This document shows positions 1 to 5,633 of a DNA stretch of 5,633 nucleotides, piece after piece. The notes under the pieces were generated by a model. That model saw nothing but the letters and a program-made list of their open reading frames with translations. It had not been told where the DNA came from and did not search any database. The position numbers and the translations under genes were made by a program. Where the stretch lies: positions 1-5,633 of the forward strand of contig JAGAAU010000099.1 in assembly GCA_017615135.1 (NCBI GenBank), given 5' to 3'. The stretch comes from Bacteroidales bacterium. GTDB lineage: Bacteria > Bacteroidota > Bacteroidia > Bacteroidales > UBA932. How positions within the stretch are numbered: position 1 is the first letter of the stretch; every line of letters begins with the position of its first letter.

Positions 1-311
1 CTAACGAGCTGCGCTACCGCTACGATTCCCAGACCGGAGGAGAAGCCGTGTTCAGCGAGGTTTACTATCCGGACGGATGGACTCTCACTCTGGAAAACGG
101 AGAAGAACTGGCAATAACCCTCGAAGAGGAAGTGCTTCGCGGAGCCTCTCTGCCAGCGGGAGAGCACGAACTCACAATGCATTTCCTGCCCCGTTCATAC
201 TATGTGGGAGAGCGGGTGTCCCTGGCAAGTTCCATTCTGTTGATACTCCTGGTTCTGCTGTCTGTCGCCGGTTCCATATTTTACGCGAAAAAGGATGGAA
301 GTCAGAGCTAA
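1..311 (+). CDS. YfhO-like multi-pass membrane protein, C-terminal end (5' partial)
   Basis: The reading frame is open from the first complete codon at position 3 to the TAA at 309-311, giving 102 visible residues; the gene begins upstream of the window. The GTG at 48 is an internal Val codon, not a start. The visible part has the layout of a YfhO-family C-terminus: a small extracytoplasmic beta-rich domain with a YYPDGW motif, a short Asn-Gly turn, the pattern LPAGEHELTMHF, and then P-x-x-Y-x-x-G before one last transmembrane helix (about nt 219-281) and a short Lys-containing tail. Proteins of this family are large membrane proteins of the GT-C type; in Firmicutes YfhO takes part in glycosylation of lipoteichoic acid, while in Bacteroidota the substrate is not established. 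Its end overlaps the rsmA start by 17 nt, so the two are co-transcribed. Family assignment rests on the C-terminal pattern only; another GT-C-like membrane protein with the same end domain is possible. Confidence 0.72.
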   Translation, partial: NELRYRYDSQTGGEAVFSEVYYPDGWTLTLENGEELAITLEEEVLRGASLPAGEHELTMHFLPRSYYVGERVSLASSILLILLVLLSVAGSIFYAKKDGSQS

Positions 312-1071
312 AAAAGCGCTTGGGCAGCATTTTCTGACCGATGAGAGGGTTGCCCGCTCGATAGTGGACGCCCTGGAAGCAGGAGATGTACGGGACACTC
401 TGGAAGTGGGCCCGGGCACCGGCGTACTGACCAAATATCTGCTGGACCGCCAGGACCTGGACCTGAAGATGGTGGAACTGGACGGAGAGTCCGTAGTTTA
501 CCTTATGAACCGTTTCAACTCAATTCAGGGTAAACTCCTGCAGGCAGATTTCCTGAAGCTGGACCTGGGACGCGTATTCAACGGCCAGTATCGCATAATC
601 GGCAATTTCCCATACAATATCTCTTCCCAGATTTTCTTCCGTATCCTGGACGAGAAGGACAGAGTTCCGGAGGTCGTCTGCATGGTTCAGAAAGAAGTTG
701 CGGAGAGAATAGCGGAGAAACCTGGGTCCAAGACTTATGGAATACTGTCCGTGCTGCTGCAGGCCTGGTACGATATAGAGTTCCTGTTCCAGGTGGGGCC
801 CGGAGCGTTCAATCCGCCCCCCAAGGTCCATTCAGCGGTAATCCGGCTTAAAAGAAACTCCCGAACCAGCCTCGGCTGCGACGAAAAGCGCTTCAAACAG
901 GTGGTGAAAGCCGCCTTCAACCAGAGGCGAAAAACTTTGCGCAACGCCCTGAAACCCCTGCTGCCCGACGGATTCGATTCAAGCGATGCGGTTTTCGACC
1001 TTCGCGCCGAAAGGCTCGGAGTGGAGGACTTCGTACGGCTCACAAACTCCATTGACGCCTTCTGCAAATGA
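295..1071 (+). CDS. rsmA: 16S rRNA (adenine-N6,N6)-dimethyltransferase RsmA/KsgA
   Basis: This cytoplasmic enzyme uses S-adenosylmethionine to dimethylate two adjacent adenines (A1518/A1519, E. coli numbering) in the 3' terminal helix of 16S rRNA, a late step and checkpoint of 30S assembly. The 258-residue length fits the family. Seen in order: the N-terminal K-x-LGQHFL signature (residues 7-14), the SAM-binding motif EVGPGTG (37-43), the acidic E61-L-D63 at the end of strand 2, AD at 84-85, the catalytic motif IV NFPYNIS (104-110), VQKEVAER (131-138), FNPPPKVHSAV (172-182), and the C-terminal FNQRRKTLRN typical of the helical domain. All expected catalytic elements are present. The ATG at 295 puts GQHFL at the usual distance from the N-terminus. 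The start lies inside the preceding gene (17-nt overlap) with AAAAAGG directly abutting it and no proper spacer, so translation probably depends on ribosomes finishing the upstream gene. The stop overlaps the next ATG in an ATGA. Confidence 0.97.
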   Translation: MEVRAKKALGQHFLTDERVARSIVDALEAGDVRDTLEVGPGTGVLTKYLLDRQDLDLKMVELDGESVVYLMNRFNSIQGKLLQADFLKLDLGRVFNGQYRIIGNFPYNISSQIFFRILDEKDRVPEVVCMVQKEVAERIAEKPGSKTYGILSVLLQAWYDIEFLFQVGPGAFNPPPKVHSAVIRLKRNSRTSLGCDEKRFKQVVKAAFNQRRKTLRNALKPLLPDGFDSSDAVFDLRAERLGVEDFVRLTNSIDAFCK

Positions 1072-2375
1072 AACGTGTGCTGATAATATCCTACTATTGG
1101 CCACCTTCAGGAGGGTCTGGAGTGCAGCGTTGGGTAAAATTCTCCAAATATCTGCCCACAGAGGGCTGGCAGCCGGTAATCTACACTCCGCTGAATCCGG
1201 AAATGCCAGCACGCGATGAAAGCCTGCTCGCAGAAATTCCGCCCGAAGCCGAGATTCTGAAAACCCGCATCCGGGAACCATATAACCTATACAAACGCAT
1301 ATCCGGCAGGGGAAAAACGTCCATCAAAGAGGTAAATCTCATAAATGCGGACAAAAAAAGCTGGACAAAGCGCCTGTCTCTGTGGATTAGAGGCAATTTC
1401 TTCGTGCCCGACCCCCACGCAGGCTGGATACGCCCCTCCGTCCGGGTTCTTTGCAAATATCTGAAGGACAATCCGGTAGATGCTGTTGTCAGCACCGGAC
1501 CGCCTCATTCGATGCACCTCATAGCCCGCAATCTGATGCGGGAGCTTCGCAAGCAGGGCCTCTCCTGTCCGAAGTGGATAGCCGACTTCCGCGATCCCTG
1601 GACCAGGATGTTCTATTTCAAGCATCTGGAACTGGGCAACCGCGCGTTAAAAAAGCACTATGAGATGGAAAAAAGCGTGCTGGACGAGGCCGATATCGTT
1701 ATCAGCGTTTCACCTCCGGTGCGGGACGAGTTTGCCGCAATGACCGATACCCCGGTGGAGCTGATTACCAACGGTTACGACGAGACCGATTTCCCGGAAG
1801 GAACCGTTAAGGTGCGTCCAGACTGTTTTGCAATAGTTCATACCGGGCTCTTTGCCGCCGACGGGAACCCCCTGAAACTCTGGAAGGTGCTGGCCGAGCT
1901 GAGCCACGAATATCCGGAATTCGCCACCTCCCTGCGAATTTTCACGGCAGGAAAGACCGATGCTGAAATTATTGCAGCCATAACCGCAGCGGGGCTTAAA
2001 CGCAATCTCGAAGACTGCGGCTATCAGGCACACAACAAGGTGGTGGAAATGCAGCGCAGCGCGGCCCTCCTGATTCTGCCGCTAAGACAGGAACCAGAAT
2101 ACGCGAAAGTTCTCCCAGGCAAAATCTTCGAATATCTGGCTGCCCGCCGGCCGGTACTTGGCATAGGTCAGGAAGACGGAGCCGCCGCCACCCTTCTGGC
2201 ATCCTGCGGCGCCGGAGCGATGTACGAATGGAACGAGGAGGCACGGGTAAAGGACTTCGTTCTCACCGAATGGAAACGCTGGAGAGCTGGAAAGCGGGAG
2301 CCGCTGCCGGAAGATGTTTCGCGTTTCTCAAGACAAAAGCTCACCGCACAACTGATTGAATTGCTGGAAAAATAG
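1068..2375 (+). CDS. GT4-like glycosyltransferase (GT-B fold), acceptor unknown
   Basis: This is a 435-residue cytoplasmic or membrane-associated glycosyltransferase with two Rossmann-like domains. The N-terminal domain begins MKRVLIISYYWPPSGGSGVQ (residues 1-20), with the Gly/Ser-rich loop followed by RWVKFSKYLP, as in Bacteroidota GT4-type enzymes. Further N-domain landmarks are FFVPDPHAGW (111-120), STGPPHSMH (142-150) and WIADFRDPWT (170-179). The C-terminal, donor-binding domain shows ITNGYDETDF (233-242), HTGLF (258-262), ILPLR (336-340) and LPGKIFEYLAARRPVLGIG (349-367). E355 fits the second Glu of the E-x7-E motif of retaining GT-B enzymes, while the first position is K347, so the motif is incomplete by my alignment. 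There is no signal peptide or obvious membrane helix. The start shares an ATGA with the rsmA stop, and the YfhO-like gene upstream suggests work on an envelope glycan or lipid-linked sugar; that part is inference. The donor sugar cannot be read from the sequence. Confidence 0.85.
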   Translation: MKRVLIISYYWPPSGGSGVQRWVKFSKYLPTEGWQPVIYTPLNPEMPARDESLLAEIPPEAEILKTRIREPYNLYKRISGRGKTSIKEVNLINADKKSWTKRLSLWIRGNFFVPDPHAGWIRPSVRVLCKYLKDNPVDAVVSTGPPHSMHLIARNLMRELRKQGLSCPKWIADFRDPWTRMFYFKHLELGNRALKKHYEMEKSVLDEADIVISVSPPVRDEFAAMTDTPVELITNGYDETDFPEGTVKVRPDCFAIVHTGLFAADGNPLKLWKVLAELSHEYPEFATSLRIFTAGKTDAEIIAAITAAGLKRNLEDCGYQAHNKVVEMQRSAALLILPLRQEPEYAKVLPGKIFEYLAARRPVLGIGQEDGAAATLLASCGAGAMYEWNEEARVKDFVLTEWKRWRAGKREPLPEDVSRFSRQKLTAQLIELLEK

Positions 2376-2397
2376 CGTCTAAACGGGAGATTTTTCT

Positions 2398-2405
2398 TAC
2401 TTTTG
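2398..2405 (+). promoter_or_regulatory. Bacteroidetes-type -7 promoter box upstream of folA
   Basis: TACTTTTG matches the Bacteroidetes sigma-ABfr -7 consensus TAnnTTTG at every fixed base, and it lies in the only real intergenic gap of the window (2376-2412). I see no convincing -33 TTTG at the expected distance; that area reads TCTAAACGGG. The box ends 7 nt before the folA ATG, so a start site a few bases downstream would give a transcript with almost no leader. It would drive folA, the NSS transporter gene and possibly mutS independently of the rsmA group. Confidence 0.55.
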
Positions 2406-2412
2406 CACGCTT

Positions 2413-2904
2413 ATGGAAAAATGTCTTATAGTGGCCGTTGCCGACAACCTGGCCATAGGAGTAAAGGGAGGACTTCCCTGGCATCTGCCCGAAGATCTTA
2501 AATACTTCAAGGCGGTTACCTCCGGTTATCCGGTGATAATGGGCCGCACCACCTGGTTTTCACTGCCGTTCCGGCCCCTCAAAGGCAGGAAGAACATCGT
2601 GCTGAACCTCGGCGGAGACCCGATTGACGAAGCCTGCTGCGTGTATTCCTTCGACGAAGCTTTCAGCGCTGCCGAAGGAGCGGAAAAATGTTTCATCATG
2701 GGAGGAGCCTCGGTTTACAGGGCAGCCCTTCCGATGATGGATACTCTGTATATCACCCGTGTTCATACCACAATTGAGGATGCGGATGCGTTCTTTCCGG
2801 AACTTTCCCCTGAAGTATGGCGGCTGGACTCCAGGTCCGATACCCTTACGGATGAAAAGACCGGCTGGAAGTTCGAATTCGAAGTCTATAAAAAGAAGAA
2901 CTGA
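2413..2904 (+). CDS. folA: Dihydrofolate reductase
   Basis: The enzyme reduces 7,8-dihydrofolate to tetrahydrofolate with NADPH in the cytoplasm, supplying one-carbon carriers for thymidylate, purine and methionine synthesis; it is the trimethoprim target. The 163-residue length is normal. Seen: AVADNLAIG (8-16) at the start of the Met20-type loop, then LPWHLPEDLKYFK (21-33), where D28 corresponds to the catalytic Asp27 of E. coli and W23 to Trp22. MGRTTW (43-48) and LKGRKNIVL (56-64) form the NADPH-binding region, FIMGGASVY carries the conserved Gly-Gly, and the C-terminal half has T-x-I-E-D-x-D-x-FFPEL. No key residue is missing. The ATG at 2413 is the only sensible start because the first beta strand begins at once. 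There is no Shine-Dalgarno sequence, and a promoter box ends 7 nt upstream. Its stop overlaps the transporter start by one base (TGATG). thyA, a frequent neighbour in other bacteria, is not in this window. Confidence 0.97.
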   Translation: MEKCLIVAVADNLAIGVKGGLPWHLPEDLKYFKAVTSGYPVIMGRTTWFSLPFRPLKGRKNIVLNLGGDPIDEACCVYSFDEAFSAAEGAEKCFIMGGASVYRAALPMMDTLYITRVHTTIEDADAFFPELSPEVWRLDSRSDTLTDEKTGWKFEFEVYKKKN

Positions 2905-4259
2905 TGGCTGACAGGGAACGCTTCGGGAAACTGGCTATAATAATGGCGCTTGCCGGGTCTGCCATAGGCCTCGGCAATATCTGGCGTTTCCCCTACATAG
3001 TTGGAGAATACGGCGGAGCTGCGTTCATCATAGTTTACCTGCTGTGCTCGCTCTTTATTTCCCTGCCGATTTTCATCTCTGAATCCATTATAGGCCGCAG
3101 GGCCGGACAGAGTACCTATTGTGCGCTGCACAGCCTCTCAAGGGGCACAAAATGGAAATGGCTCGGACTGGTTGCCGTAGCCGGCGCTTTCATCATATCC
3201 TCGTTCTACAGCGTGGTAGGCGGCTGGTCGGCAGATTTCATGCTGCGGGCCGGCATCAACGGATTCAGTTCATCGAACCCGGAATCGGTGTCAACCATTT
3301 TCACCGCCATGTCCACCTCTGTCTGGGAACCTCTGCTGGCGCACACCGCATTTCTGGGAATATCTATTCTAATCGTAGTTCTGGGAATCAAGAACGGAAT
3401 TGAACGCTTCAGTAAAATATCCATTCCGCTGCTTTTCGTACTGATAGTGGTCATGATGGTTGTTTCCCTGCTTCTCCCGGGGGCTCAGGATGGCGTAGAA
3501 TACCTGCTGAAACCAGATTTTTCCAAACTTTCGGCCAAGGGTATTTCCTGCGCACTTGGGCAGTCGTTTTTCTCAATTTCCCATGGAGTGGGTGCGGTAC
3601 TCACGTACTCGTCGTACATGAAAAAGTCCCAGAGCATACTCTCTACGAGTGTCTGGACCCTGATTTTCGACGCGCTCTTCGCCATTATCGCCAGCTTCGT
3701 GGTTATGCCCGCCGTATTCTCCGCAGGGCTGAAACCCGGCGCCGGCCCCGCTCTGGTGTTCGAATCCATCCCGTTCATCTTCGCCAAAATGGGCACTGTT
3801 GCCCCCTTTACGGCCCGCATTGTCTCCACAACCTTCTTCTTCACTATAGTTGTGGCAGCCCTTACCTCAGAAATCTCTATGCTGGAGGTTTGTGTATCCC
3901 AGCTGGTGGAAAGGATGCGCTATTCGCGCAAGAAGGCTTCCATTCTGGTATTTGTAGCGGCTTGGATTGTCGGGGCGCTCTGTTCCCTGTCTTTCGGTCC
4001 CCTGTCCGGAGTGTCCATATTCGGCAACAGCATCTTCGGGCTCTGCGACCGCCTTTCCTCCAACTACTTCATGACTCTGTGTTCGCTAGGGTTCGCAGTC
4101 TTTGTGGGATGGAAGATGGATCGCGTACAGGTTAAAGAAGAATTCACCAACAACGGCACCCTGAAGCCCTCCTCCGCCATTTTCAATGTGTTTTACTTTC
4201 TGATCAAGTATATCATACCTCCGGTCATACTGCTGATTTTCTTCACCAATCTGATGTAA
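2904..4259 (+). CDS. Neurotransmitter:sodium symporter (NSS/SNF) family transporter
   Basis: This 451-residue inner-membrane protein belongs to the LeuT-fold family that imports amino acids or related amines with Na+. About 11 hydrophobic segments can be counted (near 9-31, 38-60, 84-108, 143-162, 171-191, 215-237, 248-272, 302-326, 344-364, 385-403, 427-449); 11 rather than 12 is common in prokaryotic members. TM1 carries the hallmark AGSAIGLGNIWRFPY (17-31), in which A20, N25 and R28 match LeuT Ala22, Asn27 and Arg30. TM3 has FYSVVGGW, with Y102 at the LeuT Tyr108 position. TM6 has FFSISHGVG (222-230) at the unwound substrate-binding segment, with His at 227 where Leu/Ile is more usual. TM7 has D256, and TM8 has AALTS (318-322), matching the Na2 site Ala351/Thr354/Ser355 of LeuT. 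The Na+ sites therefore look intact. The substrate is unknown. The gene is coupled to folA by a TGATG overlap with a purine-rich AAGAAG just upstream. Confidence 0.94.
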   Translation: MADRERFGKLAIIMALAGSAIGLGNIWRFPYIVGEYGGAAFIIVYLLCSLFISLPIFISESIIGRRAGQSTYCALHSLSRGTKWKWLGLVAVAGAFIISSFYSVVGGWSADFMLRAGINGFSSSNPESVSTIFTAMSTSVWEPLLAHTAFLGISILIVVLGIKNGIERFSKISIPLLFVLIVVMMVVSLLLPGAQDGVEYLLKPDFSKLSAKGISCALGQSFFSISHGVGAVLTYSSYMKKSQSILSTSVWTLIFDALFAIIASFVVMPAVFSAGLKPGAGPALVFESIPFIFAKMGTVAPFTARIVSTTFFFTIVVAALTSEISMLEVCVSQLVERMRYSRKKASILVFVAAWIVGALCSLSFGPLSGVSIFGNSIFGLCDRLSSNYFMTLCSLGFAVFVGWKMDRVQVKEEFTNNGTLKPSSAIFNVFYFLIKYIIPPVILLIFFTNLM

Positions 4260-4270
4260 AAAGTTAAAAA
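4260..4270 (+). promoter_or_regulatory. A-rich translation-initiation spacer before mutS
   Basis: The 11-nt gap AAAGTTAAAAA between the transporter stop and the mutS ATG has no Shine-Dalgarno core. Bacteroidota commonly initiate from A-rich, unstructured upstream regions, and this fits that pattern. No -7 box or hairpin is seen here, so mutS is probably read through from the folA promoter or from a start inside the transporter gene. Confidence 0.35.
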
Positions 4271-5633
4271 ATGGCAGGAAAGAAGGAAAAGGTCAAGGAA
4301 GATACCCCGATGCTCCGGCAATACTTCGCCATCAAGGCGCAGCATCCGGAAGCGTTGTTACTTTACAGGGTAGGCGATTTCTACGAGACCTACAGCGACG
4401 ACGCCATTCTGGCCAGCAAGGTGCTCGGACTGGTGCTCACCAAGCGGAGCAACGGCGAGAAGGGTACAACCCCGATGGCCGGATTTCCCCACCATGCAGT
4501 AGAACCGTACCTGCAGAAACTGGTGCGTGCCGGCTATAAGGTTGCCATCTGCGACCAGCTGGAAGACCCCGCCCTGGCGAAGAACAAGCTGGTAAAGCGC
4601 GGAATCACTGAAATCCTCACTCCCGGAGTGGCATTCGGAGAGGGGATGCTGGAGCAGAAGGAGCATAATTTCCTCTGCGGCCTGTGCTTCGAGGGAAAAC
4701 TCTGCGGAGCCGCTTTTCTGGATGTCTCTACCGGCACTTTCCAGATTGCGGAAGGCAGCCTGGAATATATCTCCACCCTCGTTTCCTCCTTCTCTCCGAA
4801 GGAACTGGTGGTGCAGCGCGACTGTCTCGAAGCCGCCCGCGAGCGCTTCCGGGAATATTACATAAGCCCTCTGGACGAGTGGGCCTTTGTAGACGAAGCC
4901 GCCTTTGAAAAACTACGCAAACAACTGGGCGTTAAATCCTTACGCGGGTTTGCCGTGGAGAGGTACCCGCTTGGAATCCGTTCCGCCGGCGCCCTGGTCT
5001 TCTACCTTGAACAAACCCAGCACGTAGGCCTTAAGAACATCTGCTCAATTTCCCGCATAGACGAGGGAAAATTCCTGTGGATGGACAAATTTACCGTGCG
5101 CAATCTGGAGATTTTCGCCCCTGCATCGGGAACCGACGGAGTCTGCCTCGTGGAGGTTATAGACCGCTGCTCGTCGCCCATGGGTGCGCGCCTCCTCCGC
5201 CAGTGGCTCGCCCTGCCGTCTCTGGACCTCAAGGAACTGGAAGACCGCTACGATACTATCGATTATTTCCTTCGGAACGATGCTGTTCTGACCGATATCC
5301 GGGATGCCATATCCGACTGCGGCGACCTCGAACGCATTATCGCGCGTGCTGCCAATGGAAAGATACTTCCAAGGGAACTCAAGCAGTTGCAGCGCGGACT
5401 CGGGCATATGGAACCCATACGGGAAATCTGCGCCTCCAGCGGAGTTGCTGCGATGGAACCGCTGGCCTCCAATATGAAAGACTGCTCGGCCCTGAAAGAC
5501 CTCATTCAGCATACCCTTGGCGAGAATCCCGCCGCCATGCTCGGGAAAGGCGACGTTATCGCTCCAGGCGTAGACGCATCTCTTGACGAACTCAGAAGCA
5601 TTTCCCGCGGCGGCAAGGAATATCTCCTGCAGA
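4271..5633 (+). CDS. mutS: DNA mismatch repair protein MutS, N-terminal half (3' partial)
   Basis: MutS binds mismatches and small loops in newly replicated DNA and recruits MutL. The frame is open from the ATG at 4271 to the window edge, 454 codons, about half of a typical MutS; the ATPase domain with its Walker motifs lies beyond the edge and cannot be checked. Domain I contains the mismatch-wedge motif GDFYET (35-40), with F37 and E39 matching the E. coli Phe36 and Glu38 mismatch contacts, followed by MAGFPHHAVEPYLQKL (69-84), AICDQLEDP (92-100) and KRGITEILTPG (109-119). The connector domain shows AAFLDVSTGTF (147-157). The core/lever region starts around FTVRNLEIF (274-282) and has SSPMGARLLRQWL from 301. 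The Phe-x-Glu pair identifies MutS1 rather than MutS2. The start is supported by the short charged leader (MAGKKEKVKED) before the first domain. No frameshift is seen. It follows the transporter gene by 11 nt and is probably co-transcribed. Confidence 0.96.
   Translation, partial: MAGKKEKVKEDTPMLRQYFAIKAQHPEALLLYRVGDFYETYSDDAILASKVLGLVLTKRSNGEKGTTPMAGFPHHAVEPYLQKLVRAGYKVAICDQLEDPALAKNKLVKRGITEILTPGVAFGEGMLEQKEHNFLCGLCFEGKLCGAAFLDVSTGTFQIAEGSLEYISTLVSSFSPKELVVQRDCLEAARERFREYYISPLDEWAFVDEAAFEKLRKQLGVKSLRGFAVERYPLGIRSAGALVFYLEQTQHVGLKNICSISRIDEGKFLWMDKFTVRNLEIFAPASGTDGVCLVEVIDRCSSPMGARLLRQWLALPSLDLKELEDRYDTIDYFLRNDAVLTDIRDAISDCGDLERIIARAANGKILPRELKQLQRGLGHMEPIREICASSGVAAMEPLASNMKDCSALKDLIQHTLGENPAAMLGKGDVIAPGVDASLDELRSISRGGKEYLLQ

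Noticed and set aside
48..311. A separate 87-residue small gene starting at GTG 48
   Set aside because: The same frame stays open upstream to the window edge and the upstream residues continue the same protein, so this is the end of a longer gene.
2376..2397. Possible rho-independent terminator after the glycosyltransferase, with a run of five T at 2391-2395
   Set aside because: Only a 3-bp TCT/AGA pairing precedes the T run, too weak for a terminator hairpin.
3736..3745. Perfect 10-bp palindrome CCGGCGCCGG
   Set aside because: It sits within Pro-Gly-Ala-Gly codons of the transporter, is explained by coding composition, and has no repeat copy or regulatory context that I can see.
3485..3844. 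119-residue antisense open frame inside the transporter gene
   Set aside because: It lies opposite conserved TM6-TM8 codons and has no family resemblance or initiation signal.
5045..5512. 155-residue antisense open frame inside mutS
   Set aside because: It lies fully opposite conserved MutS codons, with no promoter, start signal or recognisable motif; long antisense frames are common in GC-rich genes.
5077..5586. 169-residue + strand open frame inside mutS
   Set aside because: It is in another frame of the clear MutS coding sequence, rich in Arg, Pro and Gly as expected for an out-of-frame shadow, and shows no domain pattern.
1..5633. A novel defence, mobile or other accessory system
   Set aside because: Every stretch over 40 nt is covered by recognisable genes with intact family motifs; no direct repeats, integrase, transposase or unknown genes were found.

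Overview
The window suggests a Bacteroidota (Bacteroidales-type) chromosome of fairly GC-rich composition. The evidence is the style of the proteins (a YfhO-like membrane protein, a GSGVQRW-type glycosyltransferase, and a MutS with a GDFYET motif), the near absence of Shine-Dalgarno sequences before most starts, A-rich stretches before some starts, and one exact match to the Bacteroidetes -7 promoter box (TAnnTTTG). Genus cannot be settled from this much sequence.

All six genes lie on the + strand and are packed almost end to end. Region 1 (1-2375) holds the C-terminal end of a YfhO-like membrane glycosylation protein, then rsmA (16S rRNA dimethyladenosine transferase), then a GT4-like glycosyltransferase. 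These three are joined by overlaps of 17 and 4 nt and almost certainly share a transcript. Region 2 (2376-2412) is the only gap over 11 nt. It carries a likely promoter immediately before folA. Region 3 (2413-5633) holds folA (dihydrofolate reductase), a sodium-coupled transporter of the NSS/SNF family overlapping it by 1 nt, and after an 11-nt A-rich gap the first 454 codons of mutS, which runs off the window.

Functionally this is mostly housekeeping: rRNA modification, folate reduction and mismatch repair. A membrane/envelope glycosylation pair (YfhO-like protein and glycosyltransferase) brackets rsmA, and an amino-acid-type Na+ symporter sits between folA and mutS. The groupings look like transcriptional sharing rather than one pathway. 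I see no mobile element, CRISPR array, tRNA/rRNA, toxin-antitoxin or defence system, and nothing I can defend as a new biological system. The points most worth a second look are the promoter so close to the folA ATG that the mRNA may be leaderless, the 17-nt overlap into rsmA, and a histidine in the unwound TM6 segment of the transporter.
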